A DNA stretch of 7,188 nt from JBLNBQ01 sp050260095 (GTDB taxonomy: Bacteria > Bacillota > UBA5301 > DYFA01). The notes beneath the pieces were generated by a model. It saw only the letters and a list, made by a program, of their open reading frames with translations. It had not been told where the DNA came from and did no database searches. Positions 1-5,713 of this stretch are shown in pieces; within the stretch, counting starts at the first letter, position 1; each line of letters begins with the position of its first letter. The position numbers were made by a program, and so were the translations under genes. Location: the NCBI GenBank assembly GCA_050260095.1, contig JBLNBQ010000092.1, positions 1-7,188 on the forward strand, read 5' to 3'.

Positions 1-2
1 GA

Positions 3-30
3 GGGTCCAGACCACCGGTGGTCTGGACCC
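3..30. terminator. Perfect 28-bp palindrome, possible bidirectional terminator
   Basis: The two 14-base arms (3-16 and 17-30) are exact reverse complements with no spacer, so as RNA they would form about a 12-bp stem closed by a CCGG loop. On the plus strand the stem is followed by TTT. On the minus strand it begins 31 nt after the stop codon of the CotS-like gene, which suits a terminator for that gene, but the bases where its U-tract would be fall outside the window. A dyad-symmetric protein-binding site is the alternative. Confidence 0.55.
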
Positions 31-61
31 TTTGCGTGTGGCTTGGCGCGGCGTCCCCGGC

Positions 62-1657
62 TCAGGGCATCGGGAACGATTTCCAGATCAGGACGCGCGG
101 GCCGGGCTGCGGTTTCGGCGCGACCGTGGTTTCCGGTGGAACGGCCAGCTCCGGCACGGGCCGGAGGGCGGGGCCGGGCTCCGGGGCCAGGTCCGGCGGC
201 ACGCTCGGGGTCGCCTCAAGGCTGGGTTCCGTGATCATCTCCGGGCCGGGTTCCGTCATCATGTCGACCGCCGGTTCCGGTGCGGGGGCGGGAGGCGTCT
301 CGAAGAAGAACTCCAGGTCGGGGAAGGCCGGCAGGGCGACGTCCTCGACCGAGACGGGCAGCTCGCCTTCGGGTATCGGACGGAAGGCCGGGCCGGGCTC
401 CGGCGTCACCTCCGGGCCGGGTTCCAGCGTCATCTCCGGGCCGGGCTCCGTCATCATCCCGGTGGCCTGTTCCGGTGCGGGGGTTGACGCAGGTAGCTCG
501 TCGCTCAAAATCACCTCGACCAACAATTCCTCACTCTCACTCACTGGGGTTTCCTCCCTCTTCTCATCCTCTGGTTCAGCGCCGGCCGGCGCCGGTGTCT
601 CGTTCCGTCCGGCCGGGCGGGAAAAGCCGGCGGGGGTCAGTTGCCGGGCGGCCCACTGCAGCGCCAGGGTCTCGATGAAGACCTCCCGCTCTATCTCGCT
701 GCGGGTCACCCGGCTCAGGCGGCTGCGGTGCGTCTCCCCGCGGCGGAAGTGAAGATGGCCCAGCCGCCAGAACGCGTGGGGGAACCTGAGCCAGGCCAGC
801 AGGACCTCCCACTCCGCCTCCCGCAGGGGCTCGGTTTCGTGGTAGGCCTCCAGCGCGGCGTAGGCCCGGTCGGGGTCGTAGGCAGATGCCCCGGGCAGGT
901 AGCGCGCCAGGTCGATCACGGGCAGGTCCACCCCCAAGTGGTCCCATCCGTCGATGATGATCTCCTGTCCCACCCGGCGCAGGTGGTGGCTGCTGAACCG
1001 ACGGTGGGCCAGCCTCCGCCGTGCCGCGCAGTCGGCCAGCAGGTCGTCGAGCGGCGCTGCCAGAAGGCCCGTCAGGGCCCGGTCGGACTGCTCGAGGAAG
1101 TCGTCGGCGTACTCGGCGTAGAGCCTGGCGAAGTCGCCCCGGGAGTGCGCAGCCTCCCGCCGGAACAACTGGAGTTCGGAGTGGCGTTCCTGCAACACCC
1201 CGGGCCACCGGTCGAGCCGGGTCCGGACGCCGTGTTCCGGCAAGGGCAACCCCTCCCCGGCCTGGTGGAAGGCGGCCAGCAGGGCGGCGGCCTGGTGGGC
1301 CTCACTGCGGCGCCCCGGGTCGAACCGGCGGCCCCGCTCCCCTTCGACCAGGTAGAGCAGGCTGCTGCCGTGGCTGACCCCTGGTTCACCCTGCTCGGTC
1401 GGGCGCAGGCGGCGGCACCAGGAGAAGCCGTTCTCCTCCAGGTGGCGCAGGGCGCCGGCGATGAACGCCAGTTCTTCGGGTGTGCCGCCGAAACGGCGCA
1501 ACTGATAGGGGCCGCGGTCCGTCAGCAGTTGCCCGCCTCGCCGGTCGATCCCCCGCAAGGTGAGCCCGTAGTGATCGAGTACCTCCTGCAGGGCGCGCCG
1601 TTCTTCGGCCGGGAAGACCTTCTCCCGCTCCGGCGCCCCACCGGTTCCTCCGCCCAT
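62..1657 (-). CDS. CotS-like spore-coat protein: degenerate kinase fold with a Pro/Glu-rich repeat tail (531 aa)
   Basis: Residues about 1-340 resemble the CotS/YutH branch of the aminoglycoside-phosphotransferase-like (protein-kinase-like) fold, which in Bacillus includes inner spore-coat proteins. Visible landmarks are the YLVEGERGRRFDP segment (102-114), AALLAAFHQAGEG (124-136), the catalytic-loop position LAHRRFSSHHL (216-226) and IIIDGWDHLGVDLPVIDLAR (233-252). The usual HGDxxxxN loop reads HRRFSSHH: the catalytic Asp is Arg and the metal-binding Asn is His, so phosphotransfer is unlikely. The later Asp (D236) remains. Residues about 341-531 are an extra low-complexity tail rich in Pro, Glu and Ala, with repeated EPGPE units. 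CotS homologues are usually around 350 aa, so the tail accounts for the length. The ATG at 1657 has a GGGGGGGAA sequence 6 nt upstream. The glycosyltransferase gene lies 77 bp upstream on the same strand, probably co-transcribed. The family call is from motifs; a substrate cannot be inferred. Confidence 0.8.
   Translation of the reverse strand: MGGGTGGAPEREKVFPAEERRALQEVLDHYGLTLRGIDRRGGQLLTDRGPYQLRRFGGTPEELAFIAGALRHLEENGFSWCRRLRPTEQGEPGVSHGSSLLYLVEGERGRRFDPGRRSEAHQAAALLAAFHQAGEGLPLPEHGVRTRLDRWPGVLQERHSELQLFRREAAHSRGDFARLYAEYADDFLEQSDRALTGLLAAPLDDLLADCAARRRLAHRRFSSHHLRRVGQEIIIDGWDHLGVDLPVIDLARYLPGASAYDPDRAYAALEAYHETEPLREAEWEVLLAWLRFPHAFWRLGHLHFRRGETHRSRLSRVTRSEIEREVFIETLALQWAARQLTPAGFSRPAGRNETPAPAGAEPEDEKREETPVSESEELLVEVILSDELPASTPAPEQATGMMTEPGPEMTLEPGPEVTPEPGPAFRPIPEGELPVSVEDVALPAFPDLEFFFETPPAPAPEPAVDMMTEPGPEMITEPSLEATPSVPPDLAPEPGPALRPVPELAVPPETTVAPKPQPGPRVLIWKSFPMP
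160..485 (-). repeat. Duplicated Pro/Glu-rich coding repeat within the CotS-like gene
   Basis: Two related blocks, about 160-292 and 369-485, encode a MMTEPGPEM start (residues 401-409 and 466-474), further EP..E.TP units, and a PGPA[F/L]RP[I/V]PE end (421-430 and 494-503). Within each block a shorter unit of about 7-8 residues (EPGPE plus two or three variable residues) recurs. The pattern suggests growth by slipped-strand or unequal duplication. Block edges are approximate because they were judged by eye. Confidence 0.75.
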
Positions 1658-1678
1658 CGCTGGTTCCCCCCCGCGGGG

Positions 1679-1708
1679 AGTATATTCCGGTGAAGACCCG
1701 TCTGTGCC
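1679..1708 (-). promoter_or_regulatory. Candidate promoter upstream of the CotS-like gene
   Basis: Read on the minus strand, GGCACA (1703-1708) is followed after 18 bp by TATACT (1679-1684). TATACT matches five of six bases of the housekeeping -10 box; the -35 matches only three of six. The same AT-rich patch (AATATACT) also partly resembles the CATA-type -10 of the sporulation sigma factors E and K, with an AC-containing -35, which would suit a coat gene. It stands out in very GC-rich surroundings. Transcription would start about 15-20 nt before the ATG at 1657. Confidence 0.3.
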
Positions 1709-1734
1709 GTAGTCCCCGGCTGCGGCCGCCGGCG

Positions 1735-2883
1735 TCAGGCGGTTCCTTGCGCCGCCCGCTCCAGCGCGAGCAGAGTGAGGGTGGCCGCACGGTTCCAGGA
1801 GAACGCCGCCGCCCGCCGCAGGCCAGCCGAGCGCAGGCGGTCGCGCTCGGCGGGACGGCTGAGGATGGTCTCCATGGTCTGGGAGAGCGCCGCCGGGTCA
1901 AGCGGGTCGACCAGGGCCGCGGCGTCGCCCACCACCTCCGGCAGGGAGGACGCCCGGCTGGCGACCACCGGGATGCCGCAGGCCATCGCTTCGAGCGGCG
2001 GGAGGCCGAACCCCTCGTAGAGGGAGGGGAAAACGAACAGTTCCGCCGCGTTGTAGAGGGCGGGCAGGTCCCCTTCCGCCACGAAGCCGGGGAACTTCAC
2101 CCGTTCAGCCAACCCCAGCCGGGCGGCCAGCGCTTGGCACTGGGCGTAACAACCGCCCCCCGGCCGCCCGACCAGGACGAGCGAGTGCGGCAAACCCGTC
2201 CGCCGGGCGAGGTCGGCAAAGGCCTCGACCAGCCGGGGAAGGTTCTTGCGGCGGCTGAAGCCGCCCACGTTCAGGATGAAGGGCCCGGCGAGGCCGTATT
2301 TCCGGCGTATTTTCAGCCGGCAGGCGTCCTGGTCGAGGGGTTGGAAGGCCTCGTCCGGCGCCTCGGGAATCACCGCGATGCGCCCTTCCGGCACGCCGAG
2401 AACCTCCTGGAGGTCCCGCTTGGAGTGGGTGGAGACGGTGATGATGATGTCCGCTTCGGCGACGGCCTGCGGCACGTCTTCCAGCGCCCGGCTCAGAAAC
2501 GTGGGACTGCAGGTTTGGGGCAGGACGTAGGGGATCAGGTCGTGGACGGTCACGGCCAGCCGGACGCGGCCACCCTGCGGCCGGTGCGCCCGGCGGGGAA
2601 AACCCAGGCCGTTCTGGGGCACCAGGTAGACGGCCAGCTCGGTGGGGAGGGGTGTCTCGGGCGGGCCCACGGCTTCCCAGAAGTCGGGCTGCTTCTGGCC
2701 GCACCAGGCGAGCAGCTCGCCTACCCCGGGCGAGCTCTCCACCCACCGGTCACCGGGCAGGAGCAGGTGGTAGGAGTTGAAGCGGTCGATGCGCAGCAGG
2801 TGGCGGAGGAGTTGCGTCGTGTAGGTGCCGATCCCCGTGCCCCGGTAGGCGATGGCGGGCCGGGCGTCCACGCCGATGTGCAT
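1735..2883 (-). CDS. Family 4 glycosyltransferase (GT-B fold), 382 aa, next to the CotS-like gene
   Basis: The protein is predicted to transfer a sugar from a nucleotide-sugar donor to a glycan or protein acceptor in the cytoplasm. The N-terminal Rossmann domain opens with MHIGVDARPAIAYRGTGIGTY (residues 1-21), including the glycine-rich acceptor-side loop, and carries HDLIPYV at 114-120. The C-terminal donor domain starts around NVGGFSRRKNLPRLVEAF (205-222) and contains SLYEGFGLPPLEAMACGIPVVAS (287-309), which holds the E-x7-E motif (E290 and E298) of GT4 enzymes. The length is normal and both domains are complete. No transmembrane segment is evident. The ATG at 2883 has a weak GGGTGAT ribosome binding site. 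Bacillus subtilis also has a GT4 enzyme (CotSA) encoded beside CotS, so a role in spore-coat glycan or glycoprotein synthesis is a reasonable inference. Exact donor and acceptor are unknown. Confidence 0.93.
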   Translation of the reverse strand: MHIGVDARPAIAYRGTGIGTYTTQLLRHLLRIDRFNSYHLLLPGDRWVESSPGVGELLAWCGQKQPDFWEAVGPPETPLPTELAVYLVPQNGLGFPRRAHRPQGGRVRLAVTVHDLIPYVLPQTCSPTFLSRALEDVPQAVAEADIIITVSTHSKRDLQEVLGVPEGRIAVIPEAPDEAFQPLDQDACRLKIRRKYGLAGPFILNVGGFSRRKNLPRLVEAFADLARRTGLPHSLVLVGRPGGGCYAQCQALAARLGLAERVKFPGFVAEGDLPALYNAAELFVFPSLYEGFGLPPLEAMACGIPVVASRASSLPEVVGDAAALVDPLDPAALSQTMETILSRPAERDRLRSAGLRRAAAFSWNRAATLTLLALERAAQGTA

Positions 2884-2976
2884 TTGTCATCACCCGCTTC
2901 AACATATCCAGGGCCGGGCGCTTCGGCCACCGGCCGCGGGAGAGGGAATGGCGGGACGGCGGCGAACTGCTCCTCT
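2884..2976. promoter_or_regulatory. Divergent intergenic region
   Basis: This 93-bp gap separates the divergent glycosyltransferase and barrel genes and must hold the promoter of the former and probably of the latter. A TTGTCA sequence at 2884-2889 resembles a plus-strand -35 box (five of six), but no good -10 lies at the right distance. The AT-rich patch around 2899-2908 is the only obvious candidate for a -10 in either direction. I cannot assign a definite promoter. Confidence 0.3.
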
Positions 2977-3648
2977 GTGAACGGCAAGGCGCTGCTCCTA
3001 ATGGTCCTGATCTGGGCGCTCCTCCTGGCGGTTTCGCCGGGGACGGGGGCCGCGGAACTCGGCCGCCCCACGGTCTACGCCGACGGGTGGCTGGGCGCCT
3101 ACGCGACTGGCCAGGCGGGCGGCGAAGCCCAGGAGAACGGGCTCGGCGCGGGCCTGGTCGCGGGGGCTTACTTCGACCTCGGCAAGCATGAGGCCGGGGT
3201 CGTGCGCTTCAGCTTCCTCGAGGCCTCCGACATGCAGACCTTCGACCGTCTCTACTCCGTCCTCGATGTCCTGTTCGGCTGGCAGGCGGGCGGCTTTCGC
3301 CTGGTGGCCGGCCCTTCGGTCTTCGACCGGCGCGACTTCGACGGGGCGACCTGGGGCGGCTGGGGCTGGCGGGCCGGGGTGATCGCCGAGCGCGTCGTGG
3401 GCCGGCTGGTCGCCGGGGGCGGTCTGTACGCCACACCCGATTTCTTGCTGCTCAAGCGGGTGGGCGGGCTGGCGACCACTGCCCGGGCCACCAACCTTGA
3501 AGGCGAAGTTTACCTGGTGTTGCCGCTCGGCAAGGCCTGGGCCGTGCGGGGGGGCTTCCGCGGGTTCCAGCTCGGGATTCGGGAGGGAGCCGGGCGGCGG
3601 ATGGAGGAGGGGGCGGGGCTGTTCGCCGGTCTGACTGCCCGGTTCTAG
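2977..3648 (+). CDS. Putative outer-membrane beta-barrel protein with signal peptide (223 aa)
   Basis: I do not recognise a named family. With a GTG start at 2977 the protein opens MNGKALLLMVLIWALLLAVS, a Lys followed by a long hydrophobic core, then PGTGAAEL, a likely signal-peptidase site near residue 26. The mature part is rich in Gly, Trp, Tyr and Phe and in short stretches with alternating hydrophobic residues (for example GWRAGVIAERVVGRLVAGGGLYA and GEVYLVLPL). It ends LFAGLTARF, with a terminal Phe and alternating pattern typical of the last strand of outer-membrane barrels. The reading frame stays open far upstream, but that part is antisense to the glycosyltransferase and is not coding. 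The GTG lacks a clear ribosome binding site; ATG at 3001 is the alternative but would drop the Lys before the hydrophobic core. The DUF2225 gene follows after 20 bp, suggesting co-transcription. The envelope role is inference. Confidence 0.65.
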   Translation: MNGKALLLMVLIWALLLAVSPGTGAAELGRPTVYADGWLGAYATGQAGGEAQENGLGAGLVAGAYFDLGKHEAGVVRFSFLEASDMQTFDRLYSVLDVLFGWQAGGFRLVAGPSVFDRRDFDGATWGGWGWRAGVIAERVVGRLVAGGGLYATPDFLLLKRVGGLATTARATNLEGEVYLVLPLGKAWAVRGGFRGFQLGIREGAGRRMEEGAGLFAGLTARF

Positions 3649-3668
3649 GACCCTCCCGGCGTCATCGG

Positions 3669-4874
3669 ATGCCGCACCAGTTTATGAAGGGGATGCTTGG
3701 CTTGGACCCCGGACTCTACACGCAAGATCGCACCTGTCCCATCTGCACTCACCGTTTCCTGCTCCCGAAAGTCCGCCCGTCGGCGCTCCGGGTCGTCTCG
3801 CGCGACTCCGACTTCTGCGTCCACTACGGTGGCTTGAACCCCAACCTCTACGCCATATGGGCCTGCCCGCACTGCGGCTACGCCGCGACGGAGACGACCT
3901 TCGACGAGCTTCCGCCATACCAGCGCCAGATGGTGAAGGAGGCGCTCGGCGAACGGCCGGTGCCGGCGGGGGCGGTGGGCGAACGGACCCCGGAAGTGGC
4001 CATCGCGCTCTACCAACAGGCCATCTACCTGGCGGGCGTGCGGAAGCTCAGCCCGAGTAACGTGGCGGGGCTCCACCTCAAGCTTGCCTGGATCTACCGG
4101 GAGCTGGGTGACCAGGCGGCCGAGCACGAGCAGCTCGTGGCCGCGCGCGACAAGTACCTGCAGGCGTTCAACAGCGAGCGCCTCGGCGGGGAAGGCAAGA
4201 TGTCCGAAGCCACCGTCGCCTACCTCGTCGGTGAACTGCACCGGCGGACGGGGGATTTCAGGGAGGCGATCAACTGGCTGAGCCGGCTCGTCTCCGACCC
4301 CCGCACGCAGCGGGAGCCGAACGTGCTCAATCTCGCCCGCGACGGCTGGCAGCTGGCCCGGGCGCAACTCAAGGAGGAGGGGGACGATTCGCTGGCCCCG
4401 CCCGCGGCGCCGGCCCCCGCGCCGGAGCGGCCGGCTCCTACCCCGGCGGCCCCGCCCTCCGGAGGGGCGCTCTCGGGGCGCCTGGCGGCGGCCCTGGCCG
4501 CCGCGCCCGCCGCCGGCGCCACCGGGGCGGCCGCCCCAATCGCGGCACCGGCTGCCGCCCCCGCACCGGTTGTCCCCTCGACGCCGGCTGTCACCCCCGC
4601 CGGCGCCGGTCGCCTTCGTCTTCCAGACCGGGACCAGCGCCGGGCTAGCCGCATTGGCACGAACGTCTCGCTCTACACCGATCAGGTGGAATGGCTGCGC
4701 CGGGTGACCGTCGCCGCGGAGCGCCGGGGCGCGCAACTGGCGATCCCGGAGATCGTGCGGGCCATCCTCGACGTGGTGGTGGGCAACGTGGCTCCCGAAC
4801 GCCTCGACGTGCAGGACGAGGAGGAACTCCGCCGGCGCTTGATCGCGCTGCTCGACCGGACTGAACAGGGGTGA
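3669..4874 (+). CDS. DUF2225 family protein with extra C-terminal ribbon-helix-helix-like domain (401 aa)
   Basis: Residues about 17-235 match the DUF2225 family of Bacillota, whose function is unknown. Motifs are RTCPICTHRF (21-30), SRDSDFCVHYGGLNPNLYAIW (44-64) and ACPHCGYAA (65-73). The two CPxC pairs (C23/C26 and C66/C69) form a likely zinc site. Helix-rich sequence from 105 to 235 looks TPR-like. A long Ala/Pro linker (about 238-318) then leads to a segment absent from a typical DUF2225 protein: RIGTNVSLYTDQVEWLRRVT, a helix, QLAIPEIVRAILDVVVG (strand-helix-turn-helix, 328-372) and a charged terminal helix (382-397). That arrangement resembles a ribbon-helix-helix DNA-binding domain. The start at 3669 lacks a good ribosome binding site; ATG codons at 3684 and 3693 are alternatives that keep the zinc motif. 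It lies 20 bp after the barrel gene with no terminator between. The protein seems cytoplasmic. Confidence 0.85.
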   Translation: MPHQFMKGMLGLDPGLYTQDRTCPICTHRFLLPKVRPSALRVVSRDSDFCVHYGGLNPNLYAIWACPHCGYAATETTFDELPPYQRQMVKEALGERPVPAGAVGERTPEVAIALYQQAIYLAGVRKLSPSNVAGLHLKLAWIYRELGDQAAEHEQLVAARDKYLQAFNSERLGGEGKMSEATVAYLVGELHRRTGDFREAINWLSRLVSDPRTQREPNVLNLARDGWQLARAQLKEEGDDSLAPPAAPAPAPERPAPTPAAPPSGGALSGRLAAALAAAPAAGATGAAAPIAAPAAAPAPVVPSTPAVTPAGAGRLRLPDRDQRRASRIGTNVSLYTDQVEWLRRVTVAAERRGAQLAIPEIVRAILDVVVGNVAPERLDVQDEEELRRRLIALLDRTEQG

Positions 4875-4899
4875 ACCAAGGCCTCGAAGTGTCAAGAAT

Positions 4900-4948
4900 G
4901 CGAGAAACGGAAGAGGGGCGGCCCCGCTGGTTTGGGATGCCGCCCCTC
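4900..4948 (-). terminator. Hairpin terminator, mainly for the minus strand
   Basis: A 10-bp perfect stem pairs 4913-4922 with 4939-4948. Three more C-G pairs (4923-4925 with 4934-4936) are possible across a 2-nt bulge, closing an 8-nt loop. On the minus strand the stem is followed by a moderately U-rich tail (TTCCGTTTCTCG). On the plus strand no T-run follows, although the stem lies 39 nt after the DUF2225 stop and could act there too. Confidence 0.6.
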
Positions 4949-4967
4949 CCGCTTGCCGGTCCGGTTA

Positions 4968-5141
4968 TCAGAGGTAGAACTTGAAGCCCATCGTGGCGTC
5001 GGTCGAAGTGGTGAGTTCGGTGTCGCCATCCTGCCACTTGGTGTAGTCCCACCAGACTCCGATCTCGCCCACCAGCGAGAAGTTCTCGGCGAGCTCCTTT
5101 TCCAGCCCCAGACCGAGGGTCACCGACCCCAGAGACAGGAT
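4968..5141 (-). pseudogene. 3' remnant of an outer-membrane beta-barrel gene
   Basis: The open frame ending at the stop at 4968 encodes about 58 residues of barrel-like sequence: ILSLGSVTLGLGLEKELAEN, then FSLVGEIGVWWDYTKWQDGD, a polar loop, and STDATMGFKFYL at the end. Two amphipathic hairpin strands and an aromatic-rich terminal strand are typical of the last part of a barrel protein. Upstream of about 5141 the same frame runs into the terminator and 3' end of the first cytochrome gene and becomes an unrelated Ser/Arg-rich reading, so the front of the gene is missing. No start codon with a usable ribosome binding site is seen; the GTG at 5123 would give only 51 residues. It also lies beyond the cytochrome terminator. 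Best read as a truncated relic; a small expressed peptide is less likely. Confidence 0.5.
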
Positions 5142-5157
5142 CCCGCGCCGCGAACAG

Positions 5158-5190
5158 AAAAGGGGCGGACCGCTGCAGCGCGGCCCGCCC
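5158..5190 (-). terminator. Intrinsic terminator of the downstream cytochrome gene
   Basis: Minus-strand arms 5185-5190 plus 5180-5183 pair with 5163-5168 plus 5170-5173. The intervening position (5184/5169) is a G-U wobble in the RNA, giving an 11-bp GC-rich stem with a 6-nt GCTGCA loop, followed at once by TTTTCTGTT. It starts 43 nt after the cytochrome stop codon. Confidence 0.85.
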
Positions 5191-5232
5191 GGAAGTCCAG
5201 AACCTATCCCCTGTGAGATGAAATGCCCTGGC

Positions 5233-5559
5233 TCACTTCTTGACGCCCTTGATGTCCGGCTTTCCGACCGTGACGTGGCAGGCATCGCAAGCGATCTTCT
5301 GCTTCTGGTGCGAATCGTGCATCTTCTTGTTGAGCGCCATCGGGCCGCCGGCCTTGTGGCACTTCAGGCAGGCGTTCACGTCGGCGGTCGCGGCGACTGG
5401 CGGGTGCTTCGGGAGGGTCTTCACAGTGGCGGAAAGGCTCTTGTCACCCTTGTGGCAGTCGGCGCAGCCATTGGGATACTGATCCGCGGCGGCGACGGTC
5501 AAGGAGACGCCCACCAGCAGAACGACCAGAACGGCGAGTAGCAGCGCCAGCTTCTTCAT
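5233..5559 (-). CDS. Small secreted triheme cytochrome c (c7/c3-like), 108 aa
   Basis: This is a predicted electron carrier outside the cytoplasmic membrane. It begins MKKLALLLAVLVVLLVGVSL, a signal peptide with cleavage near VAAADQYPNG, and has three CxxCH heme-attachment motifs: CADCH, CLKCH and CDACH. Exactly three further histidines are present (KHPPV and MHDSH), enough to give bis-histidine ligation for all three hemes as in the class III (c3/c7) family. The ATG at 5559 is chosen because a perfect AGGAGG lies 8 nt upstream; an in-frame GTG at 5568 overlaps that ribosome binding site and cannot be the start. It is the downstream member of a tandem pair. The electron donor and acceptor are not visible here. 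Covalent heme attachment would need a cytochrome c maturation system encoded elsewhere. Confidence 0.9.
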   Translation of the reverse strand: MKKLALLLAVLVVLLVGVSLTVAAADQYPNGCADCHKGDKSLSATVKTLPKHPPVAATADVNACLKCHKAGGPMALNKKMHDSHQKQKIACDACHVTVGKPDIKGVKK

Positions 5560-5567
5560 GATTTTCA

Positions 5568-5595
5568 CCTCCTTACCTGCGGTTGGGTAAGTAGG
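5568..5595 (-). promoter_or_regulatory. Ribosome binding site of the downstream cytochrome inside a hairpin
   Basis: The AGGAGG (5568-5573) that fixes the ATG at 5559 lies in the 3' arm of a possible hairpin. CTTACC (5586-5591) pairs with GGTAAG (5572-5577) across an 8-nt loop, and after one mismatch TCC (5593-5595) pairs with the GGA within the ribosome binding site region (5568-5570). This could reduce or regulate translation. Stability was not calculated. Confidence 0.45.
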
Positions 5596-5656
5596 AGTTT
5601 CGCCCCGGGTGAGGCATTTCCTTCAAATCTCGCGAAATCCGAAAACAGCACACAAA

Positions 5657-5683
5657 TGCAAAGGGCGCCCTTTCGGACGCCCT
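5657..5683 (-). terminator. Intrinsic terminator of the upstream cytochrome gene
   Basis: On the minus strand AGGGCG (5678-5683) pairs with CGCCCT (5662-5667). A U-G wobble and two C-G pairs extend the stem and close a GAAA tetraloop (5671-5674). The stem is followed by TTTGCATTTG. It begins 30 nt after the cytochrome stop and separates the two cytochrome genes, so they need not be one transcript. Confidence 0.8.
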
Positions 5684-5713
5684 ACGCAGCTACCCCTCCC
5701 GAGGAGTCAAGGG

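Larger units (their letters stand above)
4875..5232. other. 358-bp stretch with no intact gene
   Basis: Between the convergent DUF2225 and first cytochrome genes there is no complete gene. The stretch holds two hairpins that look like minus-strand terminators (4913-4948 and 5158-5190) and, between them, the 3' end of a minus-strand barrel-type gene. Each is described in its own entry. Confidence 0.7.

Noticed and set aside
160..485. Possible CRISPR or intergenic repeat array
   Set aside because: Repeats are imperfect, in frame and inside the CotS-like coding sequence, with no regular unique spacers; they are protein repeats.
641..1693. 350-aa plus-strand open frame
   Set aside because: It is antisense to the CotS-like gene, has Pro/Gly/Gln-rich low-complexity composition and no ribosome binding site or motif; a GC-rich shadow.
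1690..2976. Long upstream open extension of the barrel-protein frame
   Set aside because: This part is antisense to the glycosyltransferase, and the signal peptide beginning near 2977 marks the real start.
3645..4895. 416-aa minus-strand open frame
   Set aside because: It is antisense across the whole DUF2225 gene, with Arg/Gly-rich sequence and no domain. The DUF2225 motifs decide the true strand.
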